From positions 1 through 64,000 of the forward strand of contig DDFY01000008.1 of the NCBI GenBank assembly GCA_002337385.1: a DNA stretch of 64,000 nt, written 5' to 3'. The position numbers and the translations under genes were made by a program. The notes beneath the pieces were generated by a model, which ran no database searches, was not told the DNA's origin, and saw nothing but the letters and a program-made list of their open reading frames with translations. Positions 51,899-61,066 of the stretch are shown here, one piece after another (position 1 is the first letter of the stretch; each line of letters opens with the position of its first letter). The stretch comes from Erythrobacter sp. UBA1916 (GTDB taxonomy: Bacteria; Pseudomonadota; Alphaproteobacteria; Sphingomonadales; Sphingomonadaceae).

Positions 51899-52684
51899 CT
51901 ATTTAGGGTAGGCAATCGCCTTGGCGCGATCGGCCAACCTTGCCACGGCATCCTTGTGAATCGCGGGTGCGCTCACCAGCAGACCGAAGGCTCTGGGATC
52001 GCGCTTGTTGAACACCAGCGGTTCGCCGAAAGCGTCGCTAACCTGCGCCCCTGCTTCGCGCGCAATCAGCGTCGCCGCCGCGATGTCCCACTCATAACCC
52101 CAGCGCAAAGTCGCCACGAGGTCGGCCTCGTTCGCGCCGACCATCGCGATGCGCAGCGCAATCGAATTGGGTTTGTCGACCATCGTCAGATCGCTGTCTT
52201 CGCGATCAAGCGAATCAGCGGGCACACGCGCACCTGCGAACTGCTCACGGCGACTCGCCACCAGCTTCTCGCCATTGCGGAAGGCACCATTGCCGGCAGT
52301 GGAGACCCAGACTTCTCCACGTGCGGGAGCGGCCAGTATCCCGATCAGGGGACGCCCACCGCTGATCAAGGCTACCGATACCGCCCATCCGGTGCGCCCG
52401 CGGATGAAGTCGCGCGTGCCGTCAATCGGATCGACCAGCCAGATAAGGTCACGGTCCAGCCGATGCTCCGAATCGACCGTTTCCTCCGATAACCAGCCTG
52501 CCGAGGGCAACAGCTTGCCCAATTCGCGCTTCAGAAAGGCATCGACGGCCAGGTCCGCCTCGCTCACCGGATCGCCCGGCAGCTTGTCCCAGCTCGACAG
52601 CTCATGCCCCTGCCCCGGCCACAGGAGCAGCGCCATCCGGGCCGCCTCGCGGCAGATCAGCTCTAGTCGGTTAATATCGATCAT
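51899..52684 (-). CDS. CysQ-like inositol-monophosphatase-family phosphatase
   Basis: 261 residues from ATG 52684 (MIDINRLELICREAARMALL). Metal site residues: LSEETVDSE (Glu-Glu), WLVDPIDGTRDFIRG, and late YEWDIAAATLIAREAGAQV. DPIDGTRDF with GRTGWAVSVALI favours the 3'(2'),5'-bisphosphate nucleotidase (CysQ) branch, which removes pAp from sulfur assimilation, over the inositol branch. Divergent from sucC across 109 nt. A paralog is hisN at 7409-8206. Confidence 0.78.
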   Translation of the reverse strand: MIDINRLELICREAARMALLLWPGQGHELSSWDKLPGDPVSEADLAVDAFLKRELGKLLPSAGWLSEETVDSEHRLDRDLIWLVDPIDGTRDFIRGRTGWAVSVALISGGRPLIGILAAPARGEVWVSTAGNGAFRNGEKLVASRREQFAGARVPADSLDREDSDLTMVDKPNSIALRIAMVGANEADLVATLRWGYEWDIAAATLIAREAGAQVSDAFGEPLVFNKRDPRAFGLLVSAPAIHKDAVARLADRAKAIAYPK

Positions 52685-52717
52685 GGGCTCGCTGCAAATG
52701 ATGCACGTGCGAAGGCT

Positions 52718-52745
52718 TTGCAAGCGCGACGATAGTGCCTAAGGC
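52718..52745 (+). promoter_or_regulatory. Candidate sucC promoter
   Basis: TTGCAA (52718-52723), 16-nt spacer, TAAGGC (52740-52745), about 49 nt before the sucC ATG. Same layout as the prs and rpmI candidates. Confidence 0.4.
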
Positions 52746-52793
52746 GCATGCAAACCCTTTCCTCTCCCATACGCAAGAGAACAGGCACCGCCC

Positions 52794-53993
52794 ATGAACA
52801 TCCACGAATACCAGGCCAAGGAACTGCTCGCAAAGTTCGGCATCGGCATCCCCACCGGCTATCCCGCCACCTCTGTCGCCGAGGCGGTTGAAGGCGCGAA
52901 GAAGCTGCCCGGGCCGCTTTATGTCGTGAAGGCACAGATCCATGCTGGTGGACGCGGCAAGGGCAAGTTCAAGGAACTGGGCGCGGAAGCCAAGGGCGGC
53001 GTGCGCCTCGCCAAGTCGATCGAGGACGTCGAGAGCGATGCAGGCGAAATGCTCGGCAACACGCTCGTCACCGTGCAGACCGGCGATGCCGGCAAGCAGG
53101 TCAACCGCCTCTATGTCACCGACGGCGTCGACATCGCCGAGGAATACTATCTCTCGATGCTGGTCGACCGTGCTTCGGGCCGGATCGCCATGATCGTCTC
53201 GACCGAGGGCGGCATGGACATCGAGGAAGTGGCCCACTCCACGCCTGAGAAGATCACCACCATCACCATCGACCCGGCCACCGGCTTCATGCCTCACCAT
53301 GGCCGCGCCGTGGCCTTCGCGCTGAAGCTCTCGGGCGACCTCAACAAGCAGGCGCAGAAGCTGGCCAAGCAGCTTTACGAGGCCTTCACCACGCTCGATT
53401 GCGACATGCTCGAAATCAACCCGCTGGTGGAAACGAAAGACGGCAACCTGCTCGTCCTCGACACCAAGATGAGCTTCGATTCGAACGCGCTCTATCGCCA
53501 CCCCGACGTCGAAGCCATGCGCGACGAGACCGAGGAAGACCCGATGGAAGTCGAAGCCTCGAAGTACGACCTCGCCTACATCAAGCTCGATGGCGACATC
53601 GGCTGCATGGTGAACGGCGCGGGCCTTGCCATGGCGACGATGGATATCATCAAGCTCAACGGCTCGTTCCCGGCCAACTTCCTCGACGTGGGCGGCGGCG
53701 CCACCACCGAGAAGGTGACGGCGGCGTTCAAGATCATCCTCTCCGATCCGGCGGTGAAGGGCATTCTCGTCAACATCTTCGGCGGGATCATGCGCTGCGA
53801 CACCATCGCCGAGGGCATCGTTGCCGCGGCCAAGGAAGTCGACCTGTCGGTTCCGCTGGTGGTCCGCCTCGAGGGCACCAATGTCCAGCAGGGCAAGGAT
53901 ATCCTCGCCAACTCCGGCCTTCCGATCGTGCCTGCCGATAACCTCGGCGATGCGGCGCAGAAGATCGTGGGCGAGGTGAAGAAGGCGGCCTGA
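52794..53993 (+). CDS. sucC: Succinate--CoA ligase beta subunit
   Basis: 399 residues, normal length. ATP-grasp subunit that, with SucD, makes ATP or GTP from succinyl-CoA. MNIHEYQAKELLAKFGI at the N-terminus, KAQIHAGGRGKGKFKELG, LEINPLVETKDGNLLVLD and INGSFPANFLDVGGGATTEKV-type blocks (here LNGSFPANFLDVGGGA), and NIFGGIMRCDTIAEG are all present. The usual sucD partner is not next to it; after a terminator comes etfBA. SucD must lie elsewhere. Confidence 0.98.
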   Translation: MNIHEYQAKELLAKFGIGIPTGYPATSVAEAVEGAKKLPGPLYVVKAQIHAGGRGKGKFKELGAEAKGGVRLAKSIEDVESDAGEMLGNTLVTVQTGDAGKQVNRLYVTDGVDIAEEYYLSMLVDRASGRIAMIVSTEGGMDIEEVAHSTPEKITTITIDPATGFMPHHGRAVAFALKLSGDLNKQAQKLAKQLYEAFTTLDCDMLEINPLVETKDGNLLVLDTKMSFDSNALYRHPDVEAMRDETEEDPMEVEASKYDLAYIKLDGDIGCMVNGAGLAMATMDIIKLNGSFPANFLDVGGGATTEKVTAAFKIILSDPAVKGILVNIFGGIMRCDTIAEGIVAAAKEVDLSVPLVVRLEGTNVQQGKDILANSGLPIVPADNLGDAAQKIVGEVKKAA

Positions 53994-54015
53994 TCCGCCT
54001 GCATAGTGCTTATCG

Positions 54016-54042
54016 GCCGCCGAGGTGCAACGCCTCGGCGGC
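54016..54042 (+). terminator. Terminator after sucC
   Basis: GCCGCCGAGG and CCTCGGCGGC form a perfect 10-bp stem with a 7-nt loop, 23 nt after the sucC stop. The tail (TCTATGG) is only weakly T-rich. Confidence 0.65.
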
Positions 54043-54060
54043 TCTATGGCCCCGGCCCAC

Positions 54061-54088
54061 TTGACGCATAGGTTAAGGGCTTTACATA
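54061..54088 (+). promoter_or_regulatory. Promoter of etfBA
   Basis: TTGACG (54061-54066), then TACATA (54083-54088) after 16 nt, or ACATAT after 17. It is the closest match to a classic sigma-70 promoter in the window, about 31 nt before the etfB ATG, and directly after the sucC terminator. Confidence 0.6.
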
Positions 54089-54118
54089 TTCGGCATCTAA
54101 CTTTGTGAGAGGACAGCC

Positions 54119-54865
54119 ATGAAAATCCTCGTACCCGTCAAGCGGGTGATCGACTACAACGTGAAGCCGCGCGTGAAGGCGGATGGCTCCGGGGTTGATC
54201 TCGCCAACGTCAAGATGAGCATGAACCCGTTCGACGAGATCGCCGTGGAAGAGGCGATCCGGCTGAAGGAAGCAGGCGCTGCTGAAGAGGTGATCGCCGT
54301 CTCCATCGGCCCGGCCAAGGCGCAGGAAACGCTGCGCACCGCGCTCGCTATGGGTGCTGACCGCGCGATCCTGGTCGAAACCGATGCCGAGGTTGAACCG
54401 CTGGCCGTGGCCAAGATCCTCAAGGCGATTGCCGAGGCCGAGGAACCGGGCATCGTGATGCTCGGCAAGCAGGCGATTGACGACGATTCGAACCAGACCG
54501 GGCAGATGCTCGCCGCGCTGATGGGCCGTCCGCAGGGCACCTTCGCCTCGAAGGTCGCCATCGATGGCGACCATGTGAGCGTCACCCGCGAAGTCGATGG
54601 CGGTCTGGAGACGGTAAAGCTGGCCCTCCCCGCAATCGTCACCACCGACCTGCGCCTGAACGAGCCGCGCTATGCCTCGCTGCCCAACATCATGAAGGCG
54701 AAGAAGAAGCCGCTCGAAACCAAGACCCCGGACGATTTCGGGGTCGACGTGACGCCGCGCCTTGCCACCACCCACGTGGCCGAACCGCCGGTGCGACAAG
54801 CGGGCGAGATCGTCCCCGATGTCGACACGCTGGTTGCCAAGCTTAAAGCTCTGGGAGTTGCCTGA
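54119..54865 (+). CDS. etfB: Electron transfer flavoprotein beta subunit
   Basis: 248 residues, behind GAGAGGAC. ETF carries electrons from acyl-CoA and other dehydrogenases to ETF-ubiquinone oxidoreductase. MKILVPVKRVIDYNVKPRVK, MNPFDEIAVEEAIRLKEAG and VSIGPAKAQETLRTALAMGADRA are the family N-terminal blocks, and LLGKQAIDDDSNQTGQMLAA (here MLGKQAIDDD) holds the AMP-site region. The GYP-like recognition loop is present as AIVTTDLRLNEPRYASLPNI. Overlaps etfA by one base. Confidence 0.97.
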   Translation: MKILVPVKRVIDYNVKPRVKADGSGVDLANVKMSMNPFDEIAVEEAIRLKEAGAAEEVIAVSIGPAKAQETLRTALAMGADRAILVETDAEVEPLAVAKILKAIAEAEEPGIVMLGKQAIDDDSNQTGQMLAALMGRPQGTFASKVAIDGDHVSVTREVDGGLETVKLALPAIVTTDLRLNEPRYASLPNIMKAKKKPLETKTPDDFGVDVTPRLATTHVAEPPVRQAGEIVPDVDTLVAKLKALGVA

Positions 54866-55791
54866 TGACTGCCCTCGTACTCGCTGAACTTTCCGATGGC
54901 GCGATTGCGCCCGCCACGCTTTCCGCCGTCACCGCCGCCGCACAGCTTGGCGGCCCGGTGCATGTGCTGGTTGCCGGGCCGCAGGCTGCGGCTGACGAAG
55001 CGGCCAAGATCGCTGGTGTTGAAAAGGTGCTGCTCGCCGCTGATGCGGCCTATGCCGACATGCTGGCCGAAAACGTCGCGCCGCTCGTGGCGGGCCTGAT
55101 GGACGGCTACGACGCCTTCCTTGCCCCGGCCACCACCACCGGCAAGAACGTCGCCCCACGCGTGGCCGCACTGCTTGACGTGATGCAGGTGTCGGACATT
55201 CTCTCGGTCGAAGGGCCGAAGAGCTTCACCCGCCCGATCTATGCCGGCAACGCCATTGCCACGGTCGAATCGAGCGATGCCAAGCTGGTCATCACCGTGC
55301 GCACCACCGCCTTCGACAAGGCGGCGGCAGAAGGCGGCTCGGCCAGCGTGGAGGCCGTAAGCGGCCCCGGCGATGCGGGCCTCTCCAGCTTCGTCGGCCT
55401 CGAAGCCGTGAAGAGCGACCGTCCCGAGCTGACCAGCGCAGGGACCATCGTTTCAGGTGGCCGTGCGTTGAAGGACGGCGACACGTTCCAGCAGATCATC
55501 ACCCCGCTGGCCGACAAGCTCGGTGCCGCCATCGGTGCGAGCCGGGCGGCGGTCGATGCGGGCTATGTTCCGAACGACTATCAGGTCGGGCAGACGGGCA
55601 AGATCGTCGCACCGGAGCTTTACGTCGCCATCGGCATTTCGGGCGCGATCCAGCACCTTGCGGGGATGAAGGATTCCAAGGTGATCGTGGCGATCAACAA
55701 GGACCCCGACGCGCCGATCTTCCAGGTTGCCGATCTGGGGCTGGTGGCCGACCTGTTCGACGCCGTGCCGGAGCTGACAGCCAAGCTTTGA
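54865..55791 (+). CDS. etfA: Electron transfer flavoprotein alpha subunit
   Basis: 308 residues. The FAD-binding C-terminal domain contains SAGTIVSGGRALKDGDTFQ, LGAAIGASRAAVDAGYVPND, QVGQTGKIVAPELYVAIGIS and INKDPDAPIFQVADLGLVAD, all conserved. The flavin supplied by RibF feeds this protein. Its ATG is at the last base of the etfB stop (TGATG). The stop lies only 3 nt from the stop of the convergent GNAT gene. Confidence 0.97.
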   Translation: MTALVLAELSDGAIAPATLSAVTAAAQLGGPVHVLVAGPQAAADEAAKIAGVEKVLLAADAAYADMLAENVAPLVAGLMDGYDAFLAPATTTGKNVAPRVAALLDVMQVSDILSVEGPKSFTRPIYAGNAIATVESSDAKLVITVRTTAFDKAAAEGGSASVEAVSGPGDAGLSSFVGLEAVKSDRPELTSAGTIVSGGRALKDGDTFQQIITPLADKLGAAIGASRAAVDAGYVPNDYQVGQTGKIVAPELYVAIGISGAIQHLAGMKDSKVIVAINKDPDAPIFQVADLGLVADLFDAVPELTAKL

Positions 55792-55794
55792 CGC

Positions 55795-56319
55795 TCAGGG
55801 GTGGCGTTCGAGCAACGTCACCCTGTCGCCGTCGGGAAGCTCCGCCTCGCGCAGCTCCGAGAAGCCGAGCTTCGCGGCAAGCCGCATCGACGCGGTATTG
55901 CCCACACCGATCATGCAGACAATTCGGCGCGGGCCGTGGGTGGCATCGAACCAGCCAAGAATGGCCCGCATCGCCTCTGCGGCGAGGCCCTGCCCCGCAT
56001 GGTCGCGATGCAGAATCCAACCCGCTTCTGCGCTGTTATCGAAATCTGCCCCCAGACCGCGCCAGGAATGGAACAGGCCGACACTGCCGATCAGCTCCTC
56101 GCTGCCGTGCAAACGGGCCATGAAGCTGCCGTAACCGTAAAGCATCCAGCTTCCGGCATTGCGCGCGAAACGCTCGAAGTGGGTCGCCGGATTGTCCGCC
56201 AGGCCAAGGAAGCGACCCGTTTCGGGGGCGGATACGATTGCATGCATCGCGGCGATGTCGTCGGCAGTCGGCGCGCGTAGAACCAATCGTTCGGTTTCAA
56301 TGACAGGGTAGATGCTCAT
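55795..56319 (-). CDS. GNAT N-acetyltransferase, RimJ/RimL type
   Basis: 174 residues. N-terminal IETERLVLRAPTADDIAAMH is the typical RimJ/RimL-like start, and the acetyl-CoA site is AGQGLAAEAMRAILGWFDAT with VGNTASMRLAAKLGFSELRE. It would acetylate a protein N-terminus or a small molecule. Start overlaps the DUF445 stop (ATGA). It ends 3 nt from the convergent etfA. Confidence 0.87.
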   Translation of the reverse strand: MSIYPVIETERLVLRAPTADDIAAMHAIVSAPETGRFLGLADNPATHFERFARNAGSWMLYGYGSFMARLHGSEELIGSVGLFHSWRGLGADFDNSAEAGWILHRDHAGQGLAAEAMRAILGWFDATHGPRRIVCMIGVGNTASMRLAAKLGFSELREAELPDGDRVTLLERHP

Positions 56320-57566
56320 AGCAGCTGCTCGACCGCATGGATGGTGACCCCCACCAGTCCGCCCACCAGCGTGCCGTTGATGCGGATGAACTGCAGATCG
56401 CGCCCCACGGCGCTTTCCACGCGTGAGGTAATCGTCCGCGCGTCCCAGCGCTTCACCGTCTCCGACACCAGCCGCACGATCTCGTCACCATAGCGATTGG
56501 CCATGCCGGTCAGCGTCCGCCGGGCAAAGCGGTTGACCTGCTTCTGCAAGACCGGCTGGCTGCGCAGCGCCTCGCCCAGTTCGGCCAGCGTTTCACCGAA
56601 CTGCGCCGAGAGCGCGCCATCCGGGCTACGCAACTGCTCGATCAGCGCATGGCGCATGCGTTCCCACATCCCCATCCACCAGTCACCCAGCGCGGGATTG
56701 GCCAGCAGGTCCAGCTTGGCCTGCTCGACCTTCGCCCGGGTCGCATCATCGTGCTGGAGGTCGCTGGCGAGCTTGGTCAGCCCCTCTTCCACCTTGGTGC
56801 GGATGGGATGATTGGGCTCAATGAGGATTTCGGCCAGCAGCTTGTAAAGCCCGTCGAGCACCGAATTGGCCAGCCGGTCGTCCAGCCCGGTCCAGCGCAG
56901 GATGGCGTTGGCGCGGCTCTGCACCATGTCGCGGACCAGCTGCTCGTTGCTTTCGAGTGCCAATCCCGCCCAGCGCACGAGCCCGTCGATAACCGGACGA
57001 TGACGCCCGTCGGCGATGGCCCCTTCGAGCATCCGCCCCAACAGCGGCGACACCTCGATCCGTCCGAGCGCGCGCGCTAAACCCGCCTTGGCCTGCAACC
57101 CGAGCCGCTCAGGATCGAGCGTTTCGAGCAATTCGATCAGCAGTTCGCCAGCCCCTGCACGCAAACGGCCGGTGCCGCTGAGGCCCCGCGCAACGAGGAA
57201 GTCGCCCGCCGCCTTCGCCACGTTGAGACTGTGAAGCCGCCGCGCCACCACGGCGGGGGTGAGGAAGTTGGCCCGCAGGAAGCCCGCCATTGTATCGGCG
57301 ATGCGATCCTTGTTGCGCGGGATGATCGCGGTGTGCGGAATGGGAATGCCGAGCGGATGGCGAAACAGCGCGGTAACGGCGAACCAGTCAGCCAGCCCGC
57401 CAACCATGGCCGCCTCGGCAAAGGCAAGCACATAGGGCCAGGCGGGATGATTGTCGGCCTGGTTGTGCGCCACCAGGAACAGCGCCGCCATGGCCACCAA
57501 CAGCAGACCCGCCGCGCGGCGCATCGCCTTTGCCTTGTCAGGTGGAATGGTCGGCACAGTGCTCAT
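56316..57566 (-). CDS. DUF445 (YjiN-type) membrane protein
   Basis: 416 residues. Two N-terminal membrane segments (RRAAGLLLVAMAALFLVAHN and YVLAFAEAAMVGGLADWFAV) with the signature GGLADWFAVTALFRHPLGIPIPHTAIIP, a long helical middle, and a C-terminal anchor (RINGTLVGGLVGVTIHAV). Role unknown across the family. It is first in a two-gene unit with the GNAT enzyme. Confidence 0.88.
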   Translation of the reverse strand: MSTVPTIPPDKAKAMRRAAGLLLVAMAALFLVAHNQADNHPAWPYVLAFAEAAMVGGLADWFAVTALFRHPLGIPIPHTAIIPRNKDRIADTMAGFLRANFLTPAVVARRLHSLNVAKAAGDFLVARGLSGTGRLRAGAGELLIELLETLDPERLGLQAKAGLARALGRIEVSPLLGRMLEGAIADGRHRPVIDGLVRWAGLALESNEQLVRDMVQSRANAILRWTGLDDRLANSVLDGLYKLLAEILIEPNHPIRTKVEEGLTKLASDLQHDDATRAKVEQAKLDLLANPALGDWWMGMWERMRHALIEQLRSPDGALSAQFGETLAELGEALRSQPVLQKQVNRFARRTLTGMANRYGDEIVRLVSETVKRWDARTITSRVESAVGRDLQFIRINGTLVGGLVGVTIHAVEQLL

Positions 57567-57624
57567 TGCGCCAAGCGTAGCAAATGCCTGCCGCCTGCGC
57601 TGCCAAAGATTGTGCAGGCCGGCC

Positions 57625-60600
57625 TTATTCCGCGGGCCTTGGCTCGGTCGACGACGCGTGATCGTCGCCCGGCTTGTAGGTCAGGAACTTGTCGCGTGCC
57701 CAGGGCCCGAGGCGTTTTTCCAGCCCGTCAGCAAGGCTGAAGCCCGCAGGCACGATCAGCAGCGTGAGCATGGTCGAAAGCAGAAGGCCCCCGATCACCA
57801 CGGTGCCCATCGGTGCACGCCAGGCCGCATCGCCCGCCAACGAAAGCGCGGTCGGGACCATGCCTGCAGTCATCGCCACGGTGGTCATCACGATCGGCTG
57901 GGCGCGCTTGTGCCCGGCCTCGACAATAGCCTCGAACTTGCCCTTGCCGGTCGCCATTTCCTCAATCGCGAAGTCGATCAGCAGGATCGAGTTCTTGGCG
58001 ACGATGCCAAGCAGCATCAGCATACCGATGAACACCGGCAGCGAGATCGGCTGGCCCACCAACCACAGCGCGATGAACCCGCCAAGCGGCGCAAGGAACA
58101 GCGAGCCCATGTTGACCAACGGCGAGACGATCCGGCGATAGAGCAGGACCAGCACGGCAAAGACGAGGAACAGACCGGTCACGATCGCGATCCCGAAGCT
58201 TTCCTGCAATTCGGTCTGCCATTCGTCAGAGCCGACCGGCTGGTTGGACACGCCCGAAGGCAGGTCCTGCATGATCGGCAGGCGGTTGATCGCGCTCATC
58301 ACATCGCCACGTGCAACCCCAGAGGCCACATCGACGCCCACGAAGATGCGGCGGCTCTGGTTGTAGCGCTGGATCGAGGTCGGCCCCATGCCGAAGCGGA
58401 TTTCGGCCACCCGGCTCAGCGGCACCGAACCGCCCGAGGCCGTCGGCACCGGCAGGTTCTCGATGTTGGCGATGTCGCGCCGGTCGCCCTCGGCAAGCCG
58501 GACACGGATCGGGATCTGGCGGTCTGACAAGCTGAACTTGGCCGCGTTCTGGTCGATATCGCCAAGCGTGGCGATGCGGATCGCCTGGCTCAGCGCCGAG
58601 GTGGTCACACCCAGCTTCGCGGCCAGATCGAGGCGCGGTTTAATCAGCAGTTCGGGCCGCTGCAGGTCATAGTCGATCCGCGGCGCGACCGCGCCAGGCA
58701 CAGACGCCATCTGCTCGACCAGCGTATTGGCCGTGGTGCTCAGCAGCTCAGGATCGGATCCGGCGAGCATGATCGAGATGGCACGGCCAGTACCGCCGCC
58801 GCCGCCCTGCTGGTCCTGGAAGCTGGCCCGCGCATCAGGCACGCTCTGCAGGTAAGGCGTCAGTTCCTGCTCGAAAGTCTTGGTGTCGCGCGCCCGGTCC
58901 TTCCTCATGACAAGGCGGATCATGCCCGACCCCTCAAACGAGATGCCAAGCGCCAGTTCGACCTCCTGCTCCTCGCTCAGGCGATCGGCCAGCGCATCGA
59001 CCACGCGCTCGGTCTGCTCGAGCGTGGTGCCGGGCACCATCGAAATGCGCACGCGCGAGAAGTCGCTGTCGTTGTTGGGGAAGAACTGCTGCGGCAGGCT
59101 GCTGGCGATGATGCCGGTAAGCCCGAGGGCGGCCACGCCCAGCAGCATCATCCACACCCGGTGATCGAGGAAACGCGCAGCGAGATAGCGTGTGCGGGCA
59201 AGGAAATAGCTTGAATCGTAGCCTACCACCAAGCCGATCAGCAGCGCGATGAGGAAGTTCACCAGACCGCCGAGGATGTAGAGCCCGAGGAAGGCCAGCG
59301 GAACGAGCAGCGGTGACAGGTCGAAAATCGACCGGCCTAGCGTGACGAAAGCAGCCAGCCCTTCGCCCCGTCCGTTCTCAACCGGCATGGCGAGGCCCAT
59401 CACCAGCGCGACGATGACATAGCCCGTGGCAAGGGCAAACAGGTGGAACACCGGCTTGGTCGGCACCACGCCCGTGCGCTCGCGCATGCGCAGGAAGGCG
59501 GTCTTGTCGAGCGTCCAGCGCAGCACCTTCATGTAGCGGTCCATCATCGGGCCACCGCCATGCTCGGCATGGCCCTTGGCCTTGAGGAAGTAGGCCGCCG
59601 CCATTGGCGTGATCATACGCGCGACGAGCAGGCTCATCAGCACCGAGGCAACCACGGTAAGGCCGAAGTTCTTGAAGAACTGCCCGGAAACGCCCGGCAT
59701 CATGCCGACCGGGAAGAACACCGCGACGATGCACAAGGTGGTGGCGACCACGGCAAGGCCGATCTCGTCGGCAGCATCGATAGAGGCCTGATAGGCGCTC
59801 TTGCCCATGCGCATGTGTCTGACGATATTCTCGATCTCGACGATCGCATCATCGACCAGCACGCCCGCCACGAGGCCAAGCGCGAGCAGCGAGAGCGTGT
59901 TGAGCGAGAAGCCCATCAAGTCCATGAAGAAAAAGGTCGGCAAGGCCGAAAGCGGGATCGCCAGCGCGGCAATGATGGTCGCGCGCCAGTCTCGCAGGAA
60001 CAGGAACACCACGATCACCGCCAGCACCGCGCCCTCGACCATCGCGGCCATCGAGCTTTCGTACTGCGCCTTGGTATAGTCGACCTCGGTGAACAGCCGG
60101 GTGAAGCGGATGCCCGGGTTTTCTTTCTCGACCTGCTGCAGGACCTTGACCGCCTCGTCATAGACGGTGACGTCGGACTCGCCGCGCGCGCGGCTGATGC
60201 CGAAGATGACCACCGGCTTGCCGTTGATCTTGGCGACCGAAGTCACCTCGCCAAAGGAGTCCTTCACGGAGGCAATCTCGGCCAGCTTGACCGTGCGGCC
60301 ACCGCCGAGCGAAATCTGCGTCTGGCTCAGCTCATAGGCCGTGGCGGCATTGCCCAGCACGCGCACCGACTGGCGCGACCCGGCGATTTCCGCCCGACCG
60401 CCCGCCGCATTGACGTTAACCTGCCGCAGGGCCGCATTGACCTGGCTGGCGGTGACACCGAACGATTGCATCTTGGCGGGATCGAGAATCACGAGAATCT
60501 CGCGATCCACTCCGCCGTTGCGCGTGACCTCGGCCAGGCCATCGACCGACAACAACCGCTTGGTCAGCGTATCGTCGATGAACCACGAGAGCTGCTCGAT

Positions 60601-61056
60601 GGTCATGTCGTCGGCCTCGACGCCGAAGAAAACGATCGGCTGCGAGCTGGTCTGCTGCTTGGCGATGCGCGGTTCGAGAATGCCGTCGGGCAGTTCGCCG
60701 CGAATCTGCGAGATCGCCGATTCCACCTCGTTGACCGCCGCGTTGATATCGGTGCCCAGTTCGAACTCGACGCTGGTCCGGCTGGAGCCTTCGGACGCGG
60801 TCGAATTGATGTTCTTCACCCCGTCGAGCGTCTGCACCGCCGCTTCGACGCGCTGGGTGATCTGGTTCTCGATCTCGCTCGGCGCGGCGCCAGGCTGCGA
60901 GATATTCACGTTCACCAGCGGGAATTCGATGTCAGGCTGGTCCTGAACGTCCATGGCCTGAAAGCTCATGATCCCGGCCACCACAAGCGCGATGAAGGCG
61001 AGGATGGGGACGATCGGGTTGCGGATCGACCAGGCCGAAATGTTGCGGAAGTTCAC
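57625..61056 (-). CDS. RND efflux permease with extra membrane insertion
   Basis: 1143 residues from GTG 61056 (VNFRNISAWSIRNPIVPILA), about 100 longer than AcrB-like permeases. The proton relay is VDDAIVEIEN (Asp402, Asp403). The two halves are recognisable, with the second large periplasmic part beginning SSLPQQFFPNNDSDFSRVRI. Between the normal helices 6 and 7, residues about 520-622 form an insertion with two or three extra hydrophobic segments (FHLFALATGYVIVALVMGLA, LLVPLAFLGLYILGGLVNFL). It should exchange protons for drugs or lipophilic compounds together with the adaptor gene 10 nt upstream. No outer-membrane channel gene is adjacent. Confidence 0.93.
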   Translation of the reverse strand: MNFRNISAWSIRNPIVPILAFIALVVAGIMSFQAMDVQDQPDIEFPLVNVNISQPGAAPSEIENQITQRVEAAVQTLDGVKNINSTASEGSSRTSVEFELGTDINAAVNEVESAISQIRGELPDGILEPRIAKQQTSSQPIVFFGVEADDMTIEQLSWFIDDTLTKRLLSVDGLAEVTRNGGVDREILVILDPAKMQSFGVTASQVNAALRQVNVNAAGGRAEIAGSRQSVRVLGNAATAYELSQTQISLGGGRTVKLAEIASVKDSFGEVTSVAKINGKPVVIFGISRARGESDVTVYDEAVKVLQQVEKENPGIRFTRLFTEVDYTKAQYESSMAAMVEGAVLAVIVVFLFLRDWRATIIAALAIPLSALPTFFFMDLMGFSLNTLSLLALGLVAGVLVDDAIVEIENIVRHMRMGKSAYQASIDAADEIGLAVVATTLCIVAVFFPVGMMPGVSGQFFKNFGLTVVASVLMSLLVARMITPMAAAYFLKAKGHAEHGGGPMMDRYMKVLRWTLDKTAFLRMRERTGVVPTKPVFHLFALATGYVIVALVMGLAMPVENGRGEGLAAFVTLGRSIFDLSPLLVPLAFLGLYILGGLVNFLIALLIGLVVGYDSSYFLARTRYLAARFLDHRVWMMLLGVAALGLTGIIASSLPQQFFPNNDSDFSRVRISMVPGTTLEQTERVVDALADRLSEEQEVELALGISFEGSGMIRLVMRKDRARDTKTFEQELTPYLQSVPDARASFQDQQGGGGGTGRAISIMLAGSDPELLSTTANTLVEQMASVPGAVAPRIDYDLQRPELLIKPRLDLAAKLGVTTSALSQAIRIATLGDIDQNAAKFSLSDRQIPIRVRLAEGDRRDIANIENLPVPTASGGSVPLSRVAEIRFGMGPTSIQRYNQSRRIFVGVDVASGVARGDVMSAINRLPIMQDLPSGVSNQPVGSDEWQTELQESFGIAIVTGLFLVFAVLVLLYRRIVSPLVNMGSLFLAPLGGFIALWLVGQPISLPVFIGMLMLLGIVAKNSILLIDFAIEEMATGKGKFEAIVEAGHKRAQPIVMTTVAMTAGMVPTALSLAGDAAWRAPMGTVVIGGLLLSTMLTLLIVPAGFSLADGLEKRLGPWARDKFLTYKPGDDHASSTEPRPAE

Positions 61057-61066
61057 GGCGCGCGCC

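Noticed and set aside
54091..54121. Possible small peptide upstream of etfB
   Set aside because: No start codon with ribosome site; region is better explained as promoter and leader.
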